From NCBI RefSeq assembly GCF_021290925.1, contig NZ_JAJSLX010000002.1, forward strand, positions 206,001 to 270,000: 64,000 nucleotides of DNA. The letters run 5' to 3'. Below are positions 43,862 through 52,366 of this stretch, in pieces (the stretch's first letter is position 1; each line of letters begins with the position of its first letter). The notes under the pieces were generated by a model, which saw only the letters and a list, made by a program, of their open reading frames with translations, was not told where the DNA came from and searched no databases. The stretch comes from Sessilibacter corallicola. Its GTDB lineage: Bacteria > Pseudomonadota > Gammaproteobacteria > Pseudomonadales > Cellvibrionaceae. Both the position numbers and the translations under genes were made by a program.

Positions 43862-44812
43862 ATGAAACTGAATAAAACAGCCTGCGCGGTATTGGGTTTG
43901 TTTGCGTCATCAATGGTTGATGCAGGCATTACAAAAATTGAAGGTCACGTTGCTCACGGTGTGAATTTCTACAACGGTAGTCCGATTGGTGATTACAGTA
44001 GTGTTTCTCCAACAATTGGCCAGTTGTTCGAAAACCCTCGCGAAATTGGTGTTCTTGAAGAAGACGGCGCTGCAGATTCTGGTGTGATTACTCCAGAAAC
44101 TGATCGTAGCCGTAATGTTGCGACGACTCGTGGCTTCTTGGATTTCTTTAACCCAGGTGGCCGTGTTGATGAAAGTTTGCTAAACGTTACCCTTGATCAA
44201 ATTGGCAATAACTTCTTTGGTTTTGAAAATACGGATGACCGTATTGTGCTTCCTGCATTCCCTGATGGTCCTGCAGAACCAGCACCAAGCCGTCGCAAAG
44301 GTGTTAACGATAATCCGACCGTGGGCGAGTGGGAAGAAATGTCGGGCCTTGTGACGGTTAAATCAAAGAGAGATGGAACCTCCACCGTAAGAATTACTAT
44401 TCGTAACGCATTTCCAAATGCTGTTTATTCTTTCTGGGACGGCGGTGTTTTCAATCCATTAAGTGAAGAAGAAAGTGGTTACGTCATTCCATTAGGCGGT
44501 GTGCCTAACTTCACCGTTACCGATGACAACGGTTGTGCGTTCAAAGAATTCGATCTTTCTTACGATTTAGTTCGTGCGTGTGAAAATGGCGCTGCTTCTT
44601 GTTCTAGCTTTGTTGCTGGTTTCTATCACTGGGACGGCCAACTCTACGGTGCATCACCAGCTGGTACATTCGCAAACGCTCCAACCGGTGTTTACGCTGG
44701 CGTACAAATGCTATGGCCAACTTCTGGCGAGCTTTTACAAGAGCCTGCAACCAGTTTTGGTAAGCCAATTCACGGTTGTTTCGCGCCAAGGAAAAAGTTT
44801 TTTAAGTGGTAA
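43862..44812 (+). CDS. Secreted protein of an unrecognised family, paralogue 3
   Basis: A 316-residue protein with a short Sec signal peptide (VLGLFASSMVDAG). It is closer to paralogue 1 than paralogue 2 is: FENPREIGVL, ATTRGFLDFFNPGG, LDQIGNNFFGF, DGTSTVRITIRNAFPNAVYSFW, PLGGVPN, FYHWDGQLYGASPAGTFANAP, GELLQEPAT and FGKPIHGCFAPRKKFFKW. The conserved Cys residues are all kept. AAGG stands ahead of the ATG. It is transcribed as a single gene with its own terminator. The function is not known. Confidence 0.8.
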   Translation: MKLNKTACAVLGLFASSMVDAGITKIEGHVAHGVNFYNGSPIGDYSSVSPTIGQLFENPREIGVLEEDGAADSGVITPETDRSRNVATTRGFLDFFNPGGRVDESLLNVTLDQIGNNFFGFENTDDRIVLPAFPDGPAEPAPSRRKGVNDNPTVGEWEEMSGLVTVKSKRDGTSTVRITIRNAFPNAVYSFWDGGVFNPLSEEESGYVIPLGGVPNFTVTDDNGCAFKEFDLSYDLVRACENGAASCSSFVAGFYHWDGQLYGASPAGTFANAPTGVYAGVQMLWPTSGELLQEPATSFGKPIHGCFAPRKKFFKW

Positions 44813-44866
44813 TGTCTAACTCTAGTTCCTAAGTTAGATTGTGGTTTGTTTAATGTGTTAAGTCTT

Positions 44867-44892
44867 GCCGTCGTCCGCTCGACGGCTTTTTT
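44867..44892 (+). terminator. Terminator after secreted paralogue 3
   Basis: GCCGTCG and CGACGGC pair across a 6-base loop and are followed by six T residues. It overlaps the end of the converging Lrp-type gene by two bases. Confidence 0.88.
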
Positions 44893-45364
44893 AATTCCCG
44901 TAATTAACCGGTACTTCCAGCGTATCTTTTACTTCTTCCATTACCACGTAGCTTGTACATTCCTGAACACCCGGTAATGTTAGCAAGGTCTCACCATAAA
45001 ACTTTCGATAAGCCTTCATATCTTGAACACGCGCTTTAATTAAATAATCAAAACTGCCTGACACCAGATAACATTCTTGAACTTCTTCTAAGGCTTTTGC
45101 GGCATCGCGAAATTTTTCAAAAATATTTTTAGGCTCGCGCGTCAATCTAAATTGAATGAATACTACTAAACTGGCCTTCAGAAAATCCGGGTCAATGAGT
45201 GCGGTATAACCTCTGATAACCCCTTTCTTTTCTAGCCGCTTTACTCGCTCAACGCATGGTGTGGTGCTTAGCCCAACGCGCCTTGATAGCTCTGCGTAGG
45301 TGAGCCTGCCTTCTTTCTGCAGTATTCGAATGATGTTCCTGTCTATTCGGTCAAGTTCGTTCAT
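44891..45364 (-). CDS. Lrp-family regulator, divergent from ald
   Basis: The 157-residue product has the Lrp N-terminal helix-turn-helix (LDRIDRNIIRILQKEGRLTYAELSRRVGLS, about residues 3-32; then TPCVERVKRLEKKGVIRGY) and a C-terminal RAM domain (ECYLVSGSFDYLIKARV). It is closer to true Lrp than the regulator at 26.1 kb. It is divergent from alanine dehydrogenase, and the gap holds an A/T-rich inverted repeat, so it probably controls ald in response to alanine or leucine. Confidence 0.92.
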   Translation of the reverse strand: MNELDRIDRNIIRILQKEGRLTYAELSRRVGLSTTPCVERVKRLEKKGVIRGYTALIDPDFLKASLVVFIQFRLTREPKNIFEKFRDAAKALEEVQECYLVSGSFDYLIKARVQDMKAYRKFYGETLLTLPGVQECTSYVVMEEVKDTLEVPVNYGN

Positions 45365-45447
45365 ATTTTGGCTTTGATATTGGTTCGAATGTTGATAAGG
45401 TGATTTTTACTGTTTGAGTGTTTTTTGATCACCTTGATTGGAGGATT

Positions 45448-45473
45448 TAACTATAATTAGCTAAATATAGTTA
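45448..45473. promoter_or_regulatory. Candidate Lrp operator between the regulator and ald
   Basis: TAACTATA and TATAGTTA are inverted across 10 A/T-rich bases. The site lies about 85 bases before either start codon, in the middle of the divergent region, as expected for an Lrp-type regulator that controls ald. Confidence 0.5.
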
Positions 45474-45559
45474 TATTTCAACTGCTTGATTCTCCATAAA
45501 ATAGTCGTATCACATTGATATGGGCGATTTACTCGTTCTTTATTCGGGAGATAATAAAA

Positions 45560-46672
45560 ATGTTAGTTGGTGTACCAAAAGAAATAAAAAACCATGAATA
45601 CCGTGTTGGTCTAACTCCGGCGGGTGTTCGTGAATTAGTCGATGCTGGTCATCAAGTAATTGTCGAAACGCTATGCGGTGACTCCATAGGCTTTAGTGAT
45701 GACATGTACGTTGCCGCGGGCGCTGAAATCGTCAGCGCAGCGAAAGAAGTTTTTGACCGCGCAGAAATGATCGTTAAAGTGAAAGAGCCGCAGCCTGTTG
45801 AATGTAAAATGCTTCGCGCCGGCCAAATCTTATTTACCTACCTGCATTTGGCTCCAGATCCACAGCAAACCGAATTGTTGGTTGCATCGAAAGCTACGTG
45901 TATTGCCTACGAAACGGTTGTTGATAACAACGGTGGCTTACCACTGCTTGCGCCTATGTCAGAAGTTGCTGGTCGTATGTCGATTCAAGCGGGCGCCCAT
46001 CATTTGGAAAAAGCGCAAGGTGGTTTGGGTACATTGTTAGGTGGCGTTCCTGGTGTTGCTCCCGCTAAAGTACTTATTATCGGTGGCGGTGTTGTTGGAA
46101 CCCAAGCGGCCCGAATTGCGGTTGGTATGGGTGCAAATGTCACTATTCTTGATCGTTCATTACCGCGTTTACGTCAATTAGACGCCGAGTTTGGCGGCAC
46201 ACTAAATTGTGTTTATTCAACCACCGAAGCTGTTGAATCGTACGCACTAGAATCCGACATGGTGGTCGGCGCTGTTCTGATTCCTGGTGCTGCTGCACCT
46301 AAACTGCTGACTCGCGATATTATTTCTCGCATGAAAAAAGGCGCGGTTGTTGTTGATGTAGCAATTGACCAAGGCGGTTGTTTTGAAACTTCTAAGCCAA
46401 CCACTCACGAAAACCCAACGTACGTGGTTGACGGTGTTGTTCACTATTGTGTTGCCAACATGCCCGGTGGTGTTGCTCGTACGTCAACAATGGCGTTAAC
46501 CAATGCGACTTTGCCGTTCGCGCTGCAGATTGCTAACAAAGGAGCTGCAAAAGCGTTGTTGGATGATGCGAACTTGCTTGAAGGGTTAAACGTACACGAT
46601 GGCAAGGTGACTTACAAAGCAGTTGCTGACGCTTTGGGTTATGAATTCGTCGATCCAAAATCTGTGCTTTAA
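45560..46672 (+). CDS. ald: Alanine dehydrogenase
   Basis: A 370-residue NAD-dependent enzyme interconverting alanine and pyruvate plus ammonia. [20 protein letters not shown] marks the start, HLAPD and the Rossmann motif [19 protein letters not shown] follow, and [18 protein letters not shown] is near the end. I chose the ATG at 45560 with GGGAG upstream, giving the usual length, over an in-frame upstream start at 45515. Confidence 0.96.
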   Translation: MLVGVPKEIKNHEYRVGLTPAGVRELVDAGHQVIVETLCGDSIGFSDDMYVAAGAEIVSAAKEVFDRAEMIVKVKEPQPVECKMLRAGQILFTYLHLAPDPQQTELLVASKATCIAYETVVDNNGGLPLLAPMSEVAGRMSIQAGAHHLEKAQGGLGTLLGGVPGVAPAKVLIIGGGVVGTQAARIAVGMGANVTILDRSLPRLRQLDAEFGGTLNCVYSTTEAVESYALESDMVVGAVLIPGAAAPKLLTRDIISRMKKGAVVVDVAIDQGGCFETSKPTTHENPTYVVDGVVHYCVANMPGGVARTSTMALTNATLPFALQIANKGAAKALLDDANLLEGLNVHDGKVTYKAVADALGYEFVDPKSVL

Positions 46673-46766
46673 CTTCTGTCTCTCCGACCAGCCTCTGTGG
46701 ATAAAACATTCTTAGAGGCTAATGTGAACTTGTTTTAATAGTTATGTGTTGTTGATTTGTCGTTTT

Positions 46767-46797
46767 GCCGGTTTCATGAGTTGGAACCGGCTTTTTT
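46767..46797 (+). terminator. Terminator after ald
   Basis: GCCGGTT and AACCGGC pair across an 11-base loop and are followed by six T residues, about 95 bases past the stop of ald. Confidence 0.8.
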
Positions 46798-46883
46798 CTC
46801 GTTCTGTACCTTTCCCCGTTTCCTCGATATAACATCCGTTCTTTTATCCCTGCGTTTTACCCTGCAGTTTCTGGCCAAATTTC

Positions 46884-46916
46884 TTTACCATAGGGCTGAC
46901 TAGGACCCTGGGTAAA
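46884..46916. promoter_or_regulatory. Imperfect inverted repeat upstream of the second ECF sigma gene
   Basis: TTTACCATAGGG faces CCCTGGGTAAA across about 10 bases, roughly 75 bases before the sigma gene start. It may be an operator or a leader hairpin in the 320-base gap after ald; otherwise I see nothing there except the ald terminator. Confidence 0.35.
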
Positions 46917-46990
46917 AATTTTCGTATTTTTTTCCAAGGAATTTCAATCTTATCGCGTCTAAATTTTTATCCTCTAGTGGAGCATAAATT

Positions 46991-47518
46991 GTGGATTTGG
47001 ATCAGCTGATAAAACGTGCTCAAGCGGGCGATCAATCGTCGTTCGCGCAAGTATTCGATTATTGTTATGACATTATGTATCGCTATGCGCTTAAGTGGGC
47101 TGGCGACCCAGATGATGCGGCAGATATCACGCAACAATCTTCCATTAAATTGGCGCAGAATATTAAACAGTTTCGGTTTGAATCTGCCTTTTCCACGTGG
47201 CTGTATCGGTTAGTCATTAACTGTGCAAAAGACTGGCAACGCGCTCAGCAAAAACACAGCCATGATTCGGTCGATACGGCGCATGCGCCGGAAGAATTTC
47301 AGTCTCCTGAGAACACCAGTTTTAATTGGATTTTGTTAAGACAAATTTTGCAGCAAATTCAATCCATGGGCGAAGGTTACAAAGAAGCTGTAATCCTGGT
47401 GCTCGGAGAGGGTTTAAGTCATTTAGAAGCGGCAGAAATCTTATCGGTAAAAGAGTCAACGGTTTCTTGGCGTATTCATCAAGCACGTCAATTTATTGCT
47501 AGTGCGAAGGAGTGTTGA
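46991..47518 (+). CDS. ECF-type RNA polymerase sigma factor
   Basis: The 175-residue product has sigma-2 (about 20-85: ALKWAGDPDDAADITQQSSIKL, FSTWLYRLVINCAKDWQR) and sigma-4 (about 115-170: EGYKEAVILVLGEGLSHLEAAEIL with a helix-turn-helix VKESTVSWRIHQARQFI). The start is GTG with TGGAG upstream. Its end overlaps or abuts the membrane VWA gene, so the two are translationally linked, and that protein may act as its membrane-bound control partner. Confidence 0.88.
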   Translation: MDLDQLIKRAQAGDQSSFAQVFDYCYDIMYRYALKWAGDPDDAADITQQSSIKLAQNIKQFRFESAFSTWLYRLVINCAKDWQRAQQKHSHDSVDTAHAPEEFQSPENTSFNWILLRQILQQIQSMGEGYKEAVILVLGEGLSHLEAAEILSVKESTVSWRIHQARQFIASAKEC

Positions 47519-47523
47519 TCATT

Positions 47524-49689
47524 ATGAATTCTTCAAAAAAATCCGATGAATTAGATAACTTATTCAGCACAATGCCAAATTCACCCAGCCATCAGAGAAA
47601 ACAACACGATAAAGATTTGGCAATGCAAGCCTTTATGGCAGCCCAATCGGATGGTGTTGTCGAAGATAATGTTGTCGAAGATGGTGTTGTAGAAGAAAGT
47701 AACGCGAATCGCCAAGGAATTTTTCAGAGGCTACGTCTCACGCTCAAATCTTTAATGAATGAGGGCGATAAAATGACGAAGCGATGGGTTTACAGTGGCG
47801 CAATTGCGGCGGTTTTTGTGGTTGGTTTGAGTGTTACGGTGCTTAAAAATTCAGAGACATACATTTCGGAATCTTATACGTCAGAATCCTATGTCTCAGA
47901 ATCTTATAAACCAGAAAATACTCAGGAATATATCGCTCCAACAGTGACGCCATTGGAGCACAGAGCTGTTACTGAAAATCAGCAAGAAATAATGCGTCAG
48001 TTTTCAGATAACAGTGTCGATAGTGCAGTTTCTGAAGCATTGATTGAATCTGATACAAACACAGTTTTCGAAGCGGAGTTATCGCGCCAAGAACCGATTG
48101 TAGGGGCGGATTCTGTCGCTGCTGTACCACAATTGTCTTCAAGTCCGGTTGCGCCTCAGAGTGTTCATCGCAGCCGTACACAAGCGTTTGCCGAAGGAAC
48201 AGAATTAAGAACGATTACCAGTAAACCAATTATTGATGACTCGATCGTTCCTGAGGTTGCAACTCAAAACGATCGATTTAAAACCTTGGAAACTAATCCG
48301 GTAAAAAAAGTAAATGAGCAACCGGTGTCTACTTTTTCTGTGGATGTCGATACTTCATCTTACTCTTACGTTCGTAGTCAATTAAATTCGGGTGTGTTAC
48401 CAAAGAAAGATTCTGTACGTTTAGAAGAGATGGTCAATTATTTCGACTATAGCTATCCGTCTGTAGATTCGGCGGATATTCCTTTTCGATCGTCAATTAC
48501 GGTGGTTGACTCTCCCTGGAAATCTGGAAATAAATTAATTCATATCGGTATTAATGGTTATGAATTGCCAAAAGAAAAGTTGCCTCGGTCGAATTTGGTG
48601 TTTTTGCTGGATGTTTCGGGTTCGATGAATCAGGCGAATAAGCTTCCTTTGGTAAAACAATCTTTTGAGCTTATGTTATCGCAATTACAAGAAGACGATA
48701 CGGTTGCCATTGTTGTCTATGCCGGGCAGGTCGGCACAGTGTTAGAGCCAACCCCGGTTAAAGAAAAAGATAAAATACTTCAAGCCATTAAAAACTTAAC
48801 CGCAACGGGTTCTACGGCTGGAGCGCAGGGAATTCAGCGGGCTTATGAATTAGCCGAAACTCAATTCGATAAGAAAGCAGTTAATAGAATTATTCTGGCA
48901 ACCGACGGCGATTTTAACGTTGGTATTACCAACGTCGATGAACTGAAAGGCTTTGTCGAGCGCAAACGTGAACAGGGTATTTTCTTGTCAGTACTAGGGT
49001 TTGGTCGAGGTAATTATCACGATACCCTGATGCAAGAGTTGGCTCAAAATGGGAACGGTGTTGCGGCTTACATCGATACATTGGGAGAAGCACAAAAAGT
49101 ATTGGTGGAACAGGCGAGTGCTATGTTGTTCACGATTGCTAAGGATGTGAAGCTTCAAGTCGAGTTTAATCCAGCCACTGTTTCTGAGTATCGATTATTG
49201 GGTTATGAAACGCGTGCATTAGCGACTGAAGATTTCAGTAACGACAAGGTTGATGCTGGCGATATTGGTTCCGGTCACTCGGTAACGGCGGTGTATGAAA
49301 TTACTCCGGTAGGTTCTGAATCCGGATTACATTCCAACAGTCGTTATAGTGACTCTAAGGAGGCAGAAACATCGATAGAAAATACTTTGGCCAAAGAATA
49401 TGGATTCTTAAAAATACGTTATAAGTTACCCAATGCGTCGACTTCGAATCTTATAGAAATGCCTATTTTAAAAGATCAAAAAGTGTCTCAGGTTCAGTTA
49501 CGAGAAGCGAATTTCTCAATTGCCGTAGCAGGGTTTGCCCAGGTATTAAGAGGAGGAAAATACACTGGTGAATTCACCTACGATGATGTGATCAATCTTG
49601 CGCAAACGACCAAGGGGGATGATCTGTTTGGTTATCGAACTGAATTTATTCAATTAGTTCGTAAGGCAAAAATAGCGAAAGAATTCTAG
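47524..49689 (+). CDS. Membrane-anchored VWA-domain protein (YfbK-like)
   Basis: The product (about 721 residues) has a cytoplasmic N-terminus (about 1-80), one transmembrane helix (about 88-108), a low-complexity periplasmic stretch with repeated 'SESY', then a YfbK-type region: an N-terminal module (FSVDVDTSSYSYVRSQLN), a von Willebrand A domain with a complete MIDAS site (D363-x-S365-G-S367 in LLDVSGSMN) and a C-terminal DUF3520-like part. Gene and ECF sigma factor overlap closely, so the cytoplasmic tail may bind the sigma factor. An acidic repeat (VVEDNVVEDGVVEE) is near the N-terminus. I prefer the ATG at 47524 to the GTG at 47512, because AAGGAG lies too close to the latter. Confidence 0.85.
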   Translation: MNSSKKSDELDNLFSTMPNSPSHQRKQHDKDLAMQAFMAAQSDGVVEDNVVEDGVVEESNANRQGIFQRLRLTLKSLMNEGDKMTKRWVYSGAIAAVFVVGLSVTVLKNSETYISESYTSESYVSESYKPENTQEYIAPTVTPLEHRAVTENQQEIMRQFSDNSVDSAVSEALIESDTNTVFEAELSRQEPIVGADSVAAVPQLSSSPVAPQSVHRSRTQAFAEGTELRTITSKPIIDDSIVPEVATQNDRFKTLETNPVKKVNEQPVSTFSVDVDTSSYSYVRSQLNSGVLPKKDSVRLEEMVNYFDYSYPSVDSADIPFRSSITVVDSPWKSGNKLIHIGINGYELPKEKLPRSNLVFLLDVSGSMNQANKLPLVKQSFELMLSQLQEDDTVAIVVYAGQVGTVLEPTPVKEKDKILQAIKNLTATGSTAGAQGIQRAYELAETQFDKKAVNRIILATDGDFNVGITNVDELKGFVERKREQGIFLSVLGFGRGNYHDTLMQELAQNGNGVAAYIDTLGEAQKVLVEQASAMLFTIAKDVKLQVEFNPATVSEYRLLGYETRALATEDFSNDKVDAGDIGSGHSVTAVYEITPVGSESGLHSNSRYSDSKEAETSIENTLAKEYGFLKIRYKLPNASTSNLIEMPILKDQKVSQVQLREANFSIAVAGFAQVLRGGKYTGEFTYDDVINLAQTTKGDDLFGYRTEFIQLVRKAKIAKEF

Positions 49690-49708
49690 TTGATTACATC
49701 GAAATAAA

Positions 49709-49751
49709 CGACAGTATGACTCAGTATTCCATCGTCATACTGTCGTTTTTT
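49709..49751. terminator. Terminator between the VWA and EamA genes
   Basis: Perfect 12-bp arms (49709-49720 and 49734-49745) with a 13-base loop and a T-run on the plus strand. It sits between two converging genes and probably serves both, more strongly on the plus strand. Confidence 0.85.
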
Positions 49752-50679
49752 AGTGCGCTTTGCGGAGAGATTTTAAAGCACGGCCATCAATTATAGTTAA
49801 ACTAACTCCAATAAAGAGCATGCCCAATGCGTGAGCTAGGGTAAAGTTTTCATTTAAAAATAGAACGCCTAATATAATCGAGCTAACCGGAATCAAGAAC
49901 GCTACTAGAATTAAATTGGTGACCCCGGCTGTTTTCATTAGTTTAAAGAATAAAATGTATGCGAGAACAGATGATAGTAAAACCAATCCCAACATGGCTA
50001 ACACGGTATCTAGACTCGGTGTTGGCAAAAGCCAAGGTTGGTCAATAACTAAAGCAAAGGGTGTTAATAAAATCGCTCCAGCTGCCATTTGCCCCGTTGC
50101 GGTTTCAATCGGTGACATACCGTATTTCGAAACTTTCTTTGAATAAATAGCACCGCTGGCGTAACAGCTAGCCGCTATTATCATGGCTATTTTTCCGATC
50201 AATAGCTCGCTGTCATCCACAGAAAACTGATCTTTCAGCATGATTGCCACGCCTAAAAATCCAACGATTACACCAATGATTTTATTGGCTGTGGCTTTTT
50301 CATCCGGGGTTAGATAATGAGCCGCGATTACAGTTAACAGCGGTGTTGATGCAATTAATGTGGCCGACATTCCTGAGCTAACATAGTGCTGCCCCCAGGC
50401 AATCAGTGAATAGGGCAAAATGCTGTTGAGCAATCCCATTACAAAAAATGCAACAACTAATGATTTATCTAAACGTAAGTTTTTCCCTGAAATTAGTAAT
50501 ATTAGATAAAGTATTACTGCGGATAGTATTAACCTAATTGCTACTAAAGTAATTGTTGGAATGTCTCGAATAATTATTTCTATAAAAAAGAAAGAGCTTC
50601 CCCACAAAGATGATAAAAAAGTAAGAACAAACCAATCCTTCATCCTCATTGATGGAGGTACAGAAGATAGTGGCGTCAT
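49750..50679 (-). CDS. EamA/DMT-family transporter
   Basis: The 309-residue protein has about ten transmembrane helices in two EamA repeats, typical of the drug/metabolite transporter superfamily. Motifs include FLSSLWGSSFFFIEI near the start and GLLNSILPYSLIAWGQHY. Such proteins export amino acids or other small metabolites; the substrate cannot be read from the sequence. Confidence 0.9.
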   Translation of the reverse strand: MTPLSSVPPSMRMKDWFVLTFLSSLWGSSFFFIEIIIRDIPTITLVAIRLILSAVILYLILLISGKNLRLDKSLVVAFFVMGLLNSILPYSLIAWGQHYVSSGMSATLIASTPLLTVIAAHYLTPDEKATANKIIGVIVGFLGVAIMLKDQFSVDDSELLIGKIAMIIAASCYASGAIYSKKVSKYGMSPIETATGQMAAGAILLTPFALVIDQPWLLPTPSLDTVLAMLGLVLLSSVLAYILFFKLMKTAGVTNLILVAFLIPVSSIILGVLFLNENFTLAHALGMLFIGVSLTIIDGRALKSLRKAH

Positions 50680-51213
50680 ACTTTAATACTCCAGGAAAGG
50701 CCCTATTTTTACCGCGGACAAAGAGGTTAATTTATTCGAATTAAATGTGTCTTTAATGAATAATTTAATATTGCAGTTTTGTCTATCTAATGCTCAATAA
50801 CTCGTTAAATATTGTTTGATAAATACAATAATGAAATAACCGTAACACAGTTTTCTAACTACTATGAATAGAAAAGATTAATTTGTGTAAAAGAATTGTC
50901 TTTTTTCGTGTGGACGATTTTGGGTTTATAACAAAACTTTGACGATTAGTTTGTGGTTTAAGCAAAGCGCTTTCAAAACACGCAGTAAGCTTTCTGTATT
51001 AATTGTCGACTCATCAATTGTCTGATCAAATTTTCTTAAGCCGTGCCTCTCCCAAATTGGATTTAACGTCTTTGCGATGTAAATCAAATAATACGAACAA
51101 TTTCGTTGTTTATTAATATATATACCTATCGGTAGGTAGACAAGTGATTTGTGATCGATTAACCTACTGTTCGAATACTTCTTACACATCCTTTTCAACA
51201 AATAGGTGGAGCC
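50680..51213. other. Divergent intergenic region, EamA / MAPEG genes
   Basis: About 530 A/T-rich bases holding promoters for both genes. A minus-strand frame at 50926-51222 ends in a stretch (STINTESLLRVLKALCLN) that recalls the end of an XRE-type helix-turn-helix domain, but the front part is not protein-like. It overlaps the MAPEG start, so I do not call it a gene. Confidence 0.4.
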
Positions 51214-51612
51214 ATGTCTCAAGAATTAGTTTGGTTAACAGCAACGGCACTTATGACCGCACTCATGTGGTTACCTTATGTGATAAATCGAATTGCTGAG
51301 CTTGGTTTATTAACGACTCTGGGAAATACCGGCGCCGTGGAACCAGTTAATAATGCGTGGGCGATTCGTGCTCAGCGAGCGCATATGAATGCTTTGGAAG
51401 GGTTAGCTATTTTTGCAACGCTCGTATTGGCAATTCAGGTGGGTCAACTCAACAGTGATTTAACAGCGAAAGTAGCGGCGGCTTACTTTTTTGTTCGTGC
51501 TGCTCACTATGTTGTGTATCTTATTGGTGTGCCAATGATAAGAACGTTACTGTTCGCTGCGGGACTTGTGTGTCAGATCATTCTCGCGTTGGTATTACTC
51601 GGAATGATATAA
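51214..51612 (+). CDS. MAPEG-family membrane protein
   Basis: The 132-residue protein has four hydrophobic helices. WAIRAQRAHMNALEGLAIFA and FFVRAAHYVVYLIGVPMIRTLLFAAG (given as region about 90-115) are characteristic of bacterial MAPEG proteins, which are related to microsomal glutathione transferase; the bacterial activity is generally unproven. It has GGTGGAG upstream and is followed at short distance by a TetR regulator. Confidence 0.9.
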   Translation: MSQELVWLTATALMTALMWLPYVINRIAELGLLTTLGNTGAVEPVNNAWAIRAQRAHMNALEGLAIFATLVLAIQVGQLNSDLTAKVAAAYFFVRAAHYVVYLIGVPMIRTLLFAAGLVCQIILALVLLGMI

Positions 51613-51712
51613 GATTCCTGTGAATGAATCTTTAGACAAGCGGCTTCATTTGACCCAAGTCAGTGAAGCCGTTACTGTTTGTGCTCAGCGTATAACACAA
51701 GCAGTTAGATTT

Positions 51713-52291
51713 ATGGCTACAGAGCGCACATCCGACAAAATCCTCAATGTAACCCAAGAATTAATTCAAACGCGCGGCTACAGTGCGATCAGCTTTGACG
51801 ACATCGCCCGCCGAGTTGGTATTAAAAAGCCGAGCATTGTTCATCACTTTTCCAACAAAGCAGCGCTGGTTGCCGCTGTGGTGGAACGTTATCGAAGCGG
51901 CTTTTTAGAGTTGTTAAAAGCTCAAGGCGTTGAGAATAATGTTTCTCATAATTTGCTGGTGTATTTCACCCCTTACCTTCAATTCGGTGAAAGTGGCGAT
52001 CAAGTGTGCTTATGTGGTGCATTGGCTGGTGAATTTGCTGCGCTCCCGGATGCCGTTCAATCCCAAGTCTCTGACTTTTTTAATGAACAAAAAGCCTGGT
52101 TGAAAGATCAAGTTTCTCAAGGCCAATCCAATGGTGAAATAAAATCCAATCGCGACCCTGCTGCTACGGCGGGCTGGATTTTAAATACGCTTCAAGGTGC
52201 TTTGTTGATAAAAAGGGCTACGGGGGACGCCGAACATGTTATCGACGCGGTTGAAACCATTAAGGCAATGCTGGGTATAAAAGCTATATAG
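51713..52291 (+). CDS. TetR-family regulator
   Basis: The product (about 192 residues) has a TetR helix-turn-helix (about 5-50: DKILNVTQELIQTRGYSAISFDDIARRVGIKKPSIVHHF, region only) and an all-helical ligand domain. The typical TetR N-terminus begins at the ATG at 51713, which has a poor ribosome binding site; an in-frame GTG at 51620, eight bases after the MAPEG stop, would add 31 residues and cannot be ruled out. It probably controls the MAPEG gene in front of it. Confidence 0.88.
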   Translation: MATERTSDKILNVTQELIQTRGYSAISFDDIARRVGIKKPSIVHHFSNKAALVAAVVERYRSGFLELLKAQGVENNVSHNLLVYFTPYLQFGESGDQVCLCGALAGEFAALPDAVQSQVSDFFNEQKAWLKDQVSQGQSNGEIKSNRDPAATAGWILNTLQGALLIKRATGDAEHVIDAVETIKAMLGIKAI

Positions 52292-52305
52292 ACATACTGG
52301 GAAAC

Positions 52306-52334
52306 AAAAAAACCACTCAAAGAGTGGTTTTTTT
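52306..52334. terminator. Bidirectional terminator between TetR and ompW
   Basis: Perfect 13-bp arms (52306-52318 and 52322-52334) with a 3-base loop, A-run then T-run. Both neighbouring genes run towards it. Confidence 0.92.
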
Positions 52335-52366
52335 ATGCGGTAAAATTTTTCTATTTTCTGTGAAAA

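Noticed and set aside
37586..44812. Standard polyketide, non-ribosomal peptide or aryl-polyene cluster
   Set aside because: There is no ketosynthase, condensation domain, ketoreductase or thioesterase; only a ligase, a carrier and accessory proteins.
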